Source: Acidobacteriota bacterium
Lineage (GTDB): Bacteria > Acidobacteriota > Terriglobia > Acidiferrales > UBA7541
Direction of reading: 5' to 3'
Assembly: GCA_003224135.1 (NCBI GenBank)
Contig: QHYO01000275.1
Location: forward strand, 1 to 7,830
DNA length: 7,830 bases
Numbering within the stretch: position 1 is the first letter of the stretch; each line of letters starts with the position of its first letter. The notes beneath the pieces were generated by a model. That model was not told where the DNA came from, did no database searches, and worked only from the letters and a program-made list of their open reading frames with translations. A program made the position numbers and the translations under genes. This document shows positions 6,745 through 7,830 of this stretch, piece by piece.

Positions 6745-6966
6745 TTACCCGGCCGTGGGTTGTTCGAATCCGGCGATAAGCCGCAGCAGAGTGGTTTTGC
6801 CGGAGCCGCTTTCACCGAGGAGCGTCAGGAATTCGCCTGCGATGATATCTAGAGAAAGGGTTTTTAAGACCTCGCGCGCGCCGAATCGCTTGCTGACGGC
6901 TCTCACTTCGAGCACCGTTGCGCCGGGAGCGAGAGAAGCGGCGATCGGAGGTGCGACGGGGGTCAC
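6745..6966 (-). CDS. N-terminal fragment of the PotA-like ATPase (Walker A half)
   Basis: This 73-residue frame holds the first strands of the nucleotide-binding domain, beginning [17 protein letters not shown] (18-34), and the complete Walker A motif GESGSGKTT (51-59). It stops after the Walker A helix at GFEQPTAG. It has no Q-loop, signature or Walker B and cannot be a working ATPase alone. Its GTG start is supported by the GTGA overlap with the upstream gene. The proline/alanine-rich first 16 residues are a loose extension; GTG codons at 6915 or 6906 are weaker alternative starts. Confidence 0.6.
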   Translation of the reverse strand: MTPVAPPIAASLAPGATVLEVRAVSKRFGAREVLKTLSLDIIAGEFLTLLGESGSGKTTLLRLIAGFEQPTAG

Positions 6967-7830
6967 TGGGCGGCTTTGACCTCGTTCCAGATTTCGTTGT
7001 ACTTGGCGCGACGCGGAACATCCTGCCAGAAATAAATTTTCAGCATGTATGCGTCGGGCTCATCGAGGTGCAGGGACTTCTTCTCGTCACTCGTGAGATA
7101 TTCCGCTGCGCCGGGATTCGCGGGCGTGTAGTGGGTGACGTCGCTCACGAGTTTTTGTGTCTTGGCCTCGATCATGTACGCGAGAAAATCCGTAGCGAGA
7201 TCCTTGTTCCTGCTCGCCGAAGTGATCATAAGGTGATCGATCCAGCCCGTGGTGTTTTCCCTGGGAATCGTTTCGCCGACCGGAAAGTTCAACTTGCGAA
7301 GTTGCACGACGTTGAGTGGCCAACCCATCGCAAGAACGATTTCGTGATTTTGAAAAAGATTGGTGAGCTCGCCGCCGGTCGACCAATATTTGCGGACGTT
7401 TGGTTTGAGCTCGAGAAGTTTTTTCTTTACCTCTTCGAGCTGAGCATCCGAGAGATTGTAAAGCTGCGCCGCATCGGGCTTATCGTAGCCGAGAATCTGT
7501 GCCGCCATGTAGATGCTCGAGAGTTCATCCCACAACGAAACTTTGCCACGGTATTTTGGATCCCACAGAACGTTCCATGAATCGGGAGCCTGTAAAAAAG
7601 CGGTGGCGTCGTAGAGAAGAGGATTCGGTCCCCACATAAATGGCACGCCATAAACCTGAGCATTTGCTTTTACCAGAGAAGAGTCGCGAAGTTTTGCGGA
7701 AAGCTGCAGGTAAGAAGGAAGCCGTGAGAGGTCAAGGGACGCAGCAAGCCCGGCTTTCACGATGGAAGCAGCGACATCGCTTGAGGGCGAGATGACGTCG
7801 TAGTTCGCTGCGCTGCCGCCGCGAAGCTTG
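6963..7830 (-). CDS. PotD-like periplasmic solute-binding protein, 5'-truncated by the window edge
   Basis: The frame runs open to the right edge. Upstream of the GTG at 7760, 23 more codons read [19 protein letters not shown] and onward, a typical family segment (K...G...YDV..PS). That GTG is therefore internal, and the signal peptide and first domain lie outside the window. The visible 288 residues match spermidine/putrescine-type binding proteins. They show LDLSRLP, then [16 protein letters not shown] (hinge strand), [19 protein letters not shown], a lobe with [27 protein letters not shown], and [28 protein letters not shown]. The W and D of GWID, the D of LWDE and the W of MGWPL fall where PotD has ligand-contacting residues. 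The protein would deliver substrate to the two permeases encoded downstream. Its TGA overlaps the ATPase GTG start. The ligand may be a polyamine, an opine or an amino-acid derivative. Confidence 0.85.
   Translation of the reverse strand, partial: KLRGGSAANYDVISPSSDVAASIVKAGLAASLDLSRLPSYLQLSAKLRDSSLVKANAQVYGVPFMWGPNPLLYDATAFLQAPDSWNVLWDPKYRGKVSLWDELSSIYMAAQILGYDKPDAAQLYNLSDAQLEEVKKKLLELKPNVRKYWSTGGELTNLFQNHEIVLAMGWPLNVVQLRKLNFPVGETIPRENTTGWIDHLMITSASRNKDLATDFLAYMIEAKTQKLVSDVTHYTPANPGAAEYLTSDEKKSLHLDEPDAYMLKIYFWQDVPRRAKYNEIWNEVKAAQ

Larger units (their letters stand above)
5890..6966 (-). pseudogene. PotA-like ABC transporter ATPase interrupted by an in-frame TAA codon
   Basis: Read through in one frame, this is a 358-residue ATPase of normal PotA length that would drive the importer formed with the two permeases. 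GESGSGKTT (Walker A) is at residues 51-59, after the A-loop region around F28. GFEQPTAG (66-73) is followed by the stop at 6745-6747, then [17 protein letters not shown] and the Q-loop [10 protein letters not shown]. In relatives the stop position is an ordinary residue (typically SG-E/R-I before the lpp segment). One change, GAA to TAA, explains it. The ABC signature, Walker B, H-loop and TOBE region all follow intact. The start is the GTG at 6966, which overlaps the binding-protein stop as GTGA. TAA, TAG and TGA all end other genes here, so stop reassignment is unlikely. Explanations are a recent nonsense mutation, a sequencing error, or rare read-through; good conservation downstream favours recent or artefactual. 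Confidence 0.8.

Noticed and set aside
6745..6747. Genome-wide reassignment of TAA as a sense codon
   Set aside because: TAA terminates the CreD-family gene at 1056-1058 and the deacylase-like gene at 2626-2628, each just where homologues end.
6738..6750. Frameshift as the cause of the split ATPase
   Set aside because: The frame before the stop and the frame after it are the same, with only the TAA and two codons between them. No insertion or deletion is needed.
6918..7580. 220-residue plus-strand open frame
   Set aside because: It is antisense to the binding-protein gene and the ATPase start, with no recognisable domain. The minus-strand reading carries clear family motifs.

Overview
The window looks like a chromosomal segment of a soil or environmental member of the Acidobacteriota. 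I infer this from the family mix (a CreD-type membrane protein, a TIGR03118-type secreted protein, an exported D-aminoacylase-like amidohydrolase) and from moderately GC-rich coding sequence. No rRNA or marker gene is present, so the lineage is a guess. I see no tRNA, CRISPR array, insertion sequence or phage gene.

Layout: one plus-strand gene enters from the left edge (CreD family, 3-1058, N-terminus outside the window). A 269-base convergent gap follows, carrying three inverted repeats. Everything to the right is on the minus strand. In transcription order (right to left) it holds a PotD-like solute-binding protein (enters from the right edge, ends 6963), a PotA-like ATPase (6966-5890), a PotB-type permease (5889-5035), a PotC-type permease (5038-4238), an exported N-acyl-D-amino-acid deacylase-like amidohydrolase (4146-2626), and a secreted TIGR03118-family protein (2431-1328).

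The four transport genes are tightly packed: GTGA overlap between binding protein and ATPase, TAG directly abutting ATG between ATPase and first permease, and ATGA overlap between the two permeases. They are clearly one translationally coupled operon for a polyamine/opine-type ABC importer. The deacylase starts 91 bases downstream with its own ribosome binding site and may be a fifth cistron. Together they suggest release of amino acids from N-acyl or peptide-like compounds outside the cytoplasm, coupled to uptake of the same or a related compound, but the substrate cannot be read from sequence.

The most striking point is that the ATPase gene is split by a single in-frame TAA codon (6745-6747), between the Walker A motif and the Q-loop. 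Both halves are in the same frame and otherwise well conserved, so this is one nonsense substitution (or a sequencing error), not a frameshift. TAA also ends other genes here, so genome-wide stop reassignment is not the explanation.
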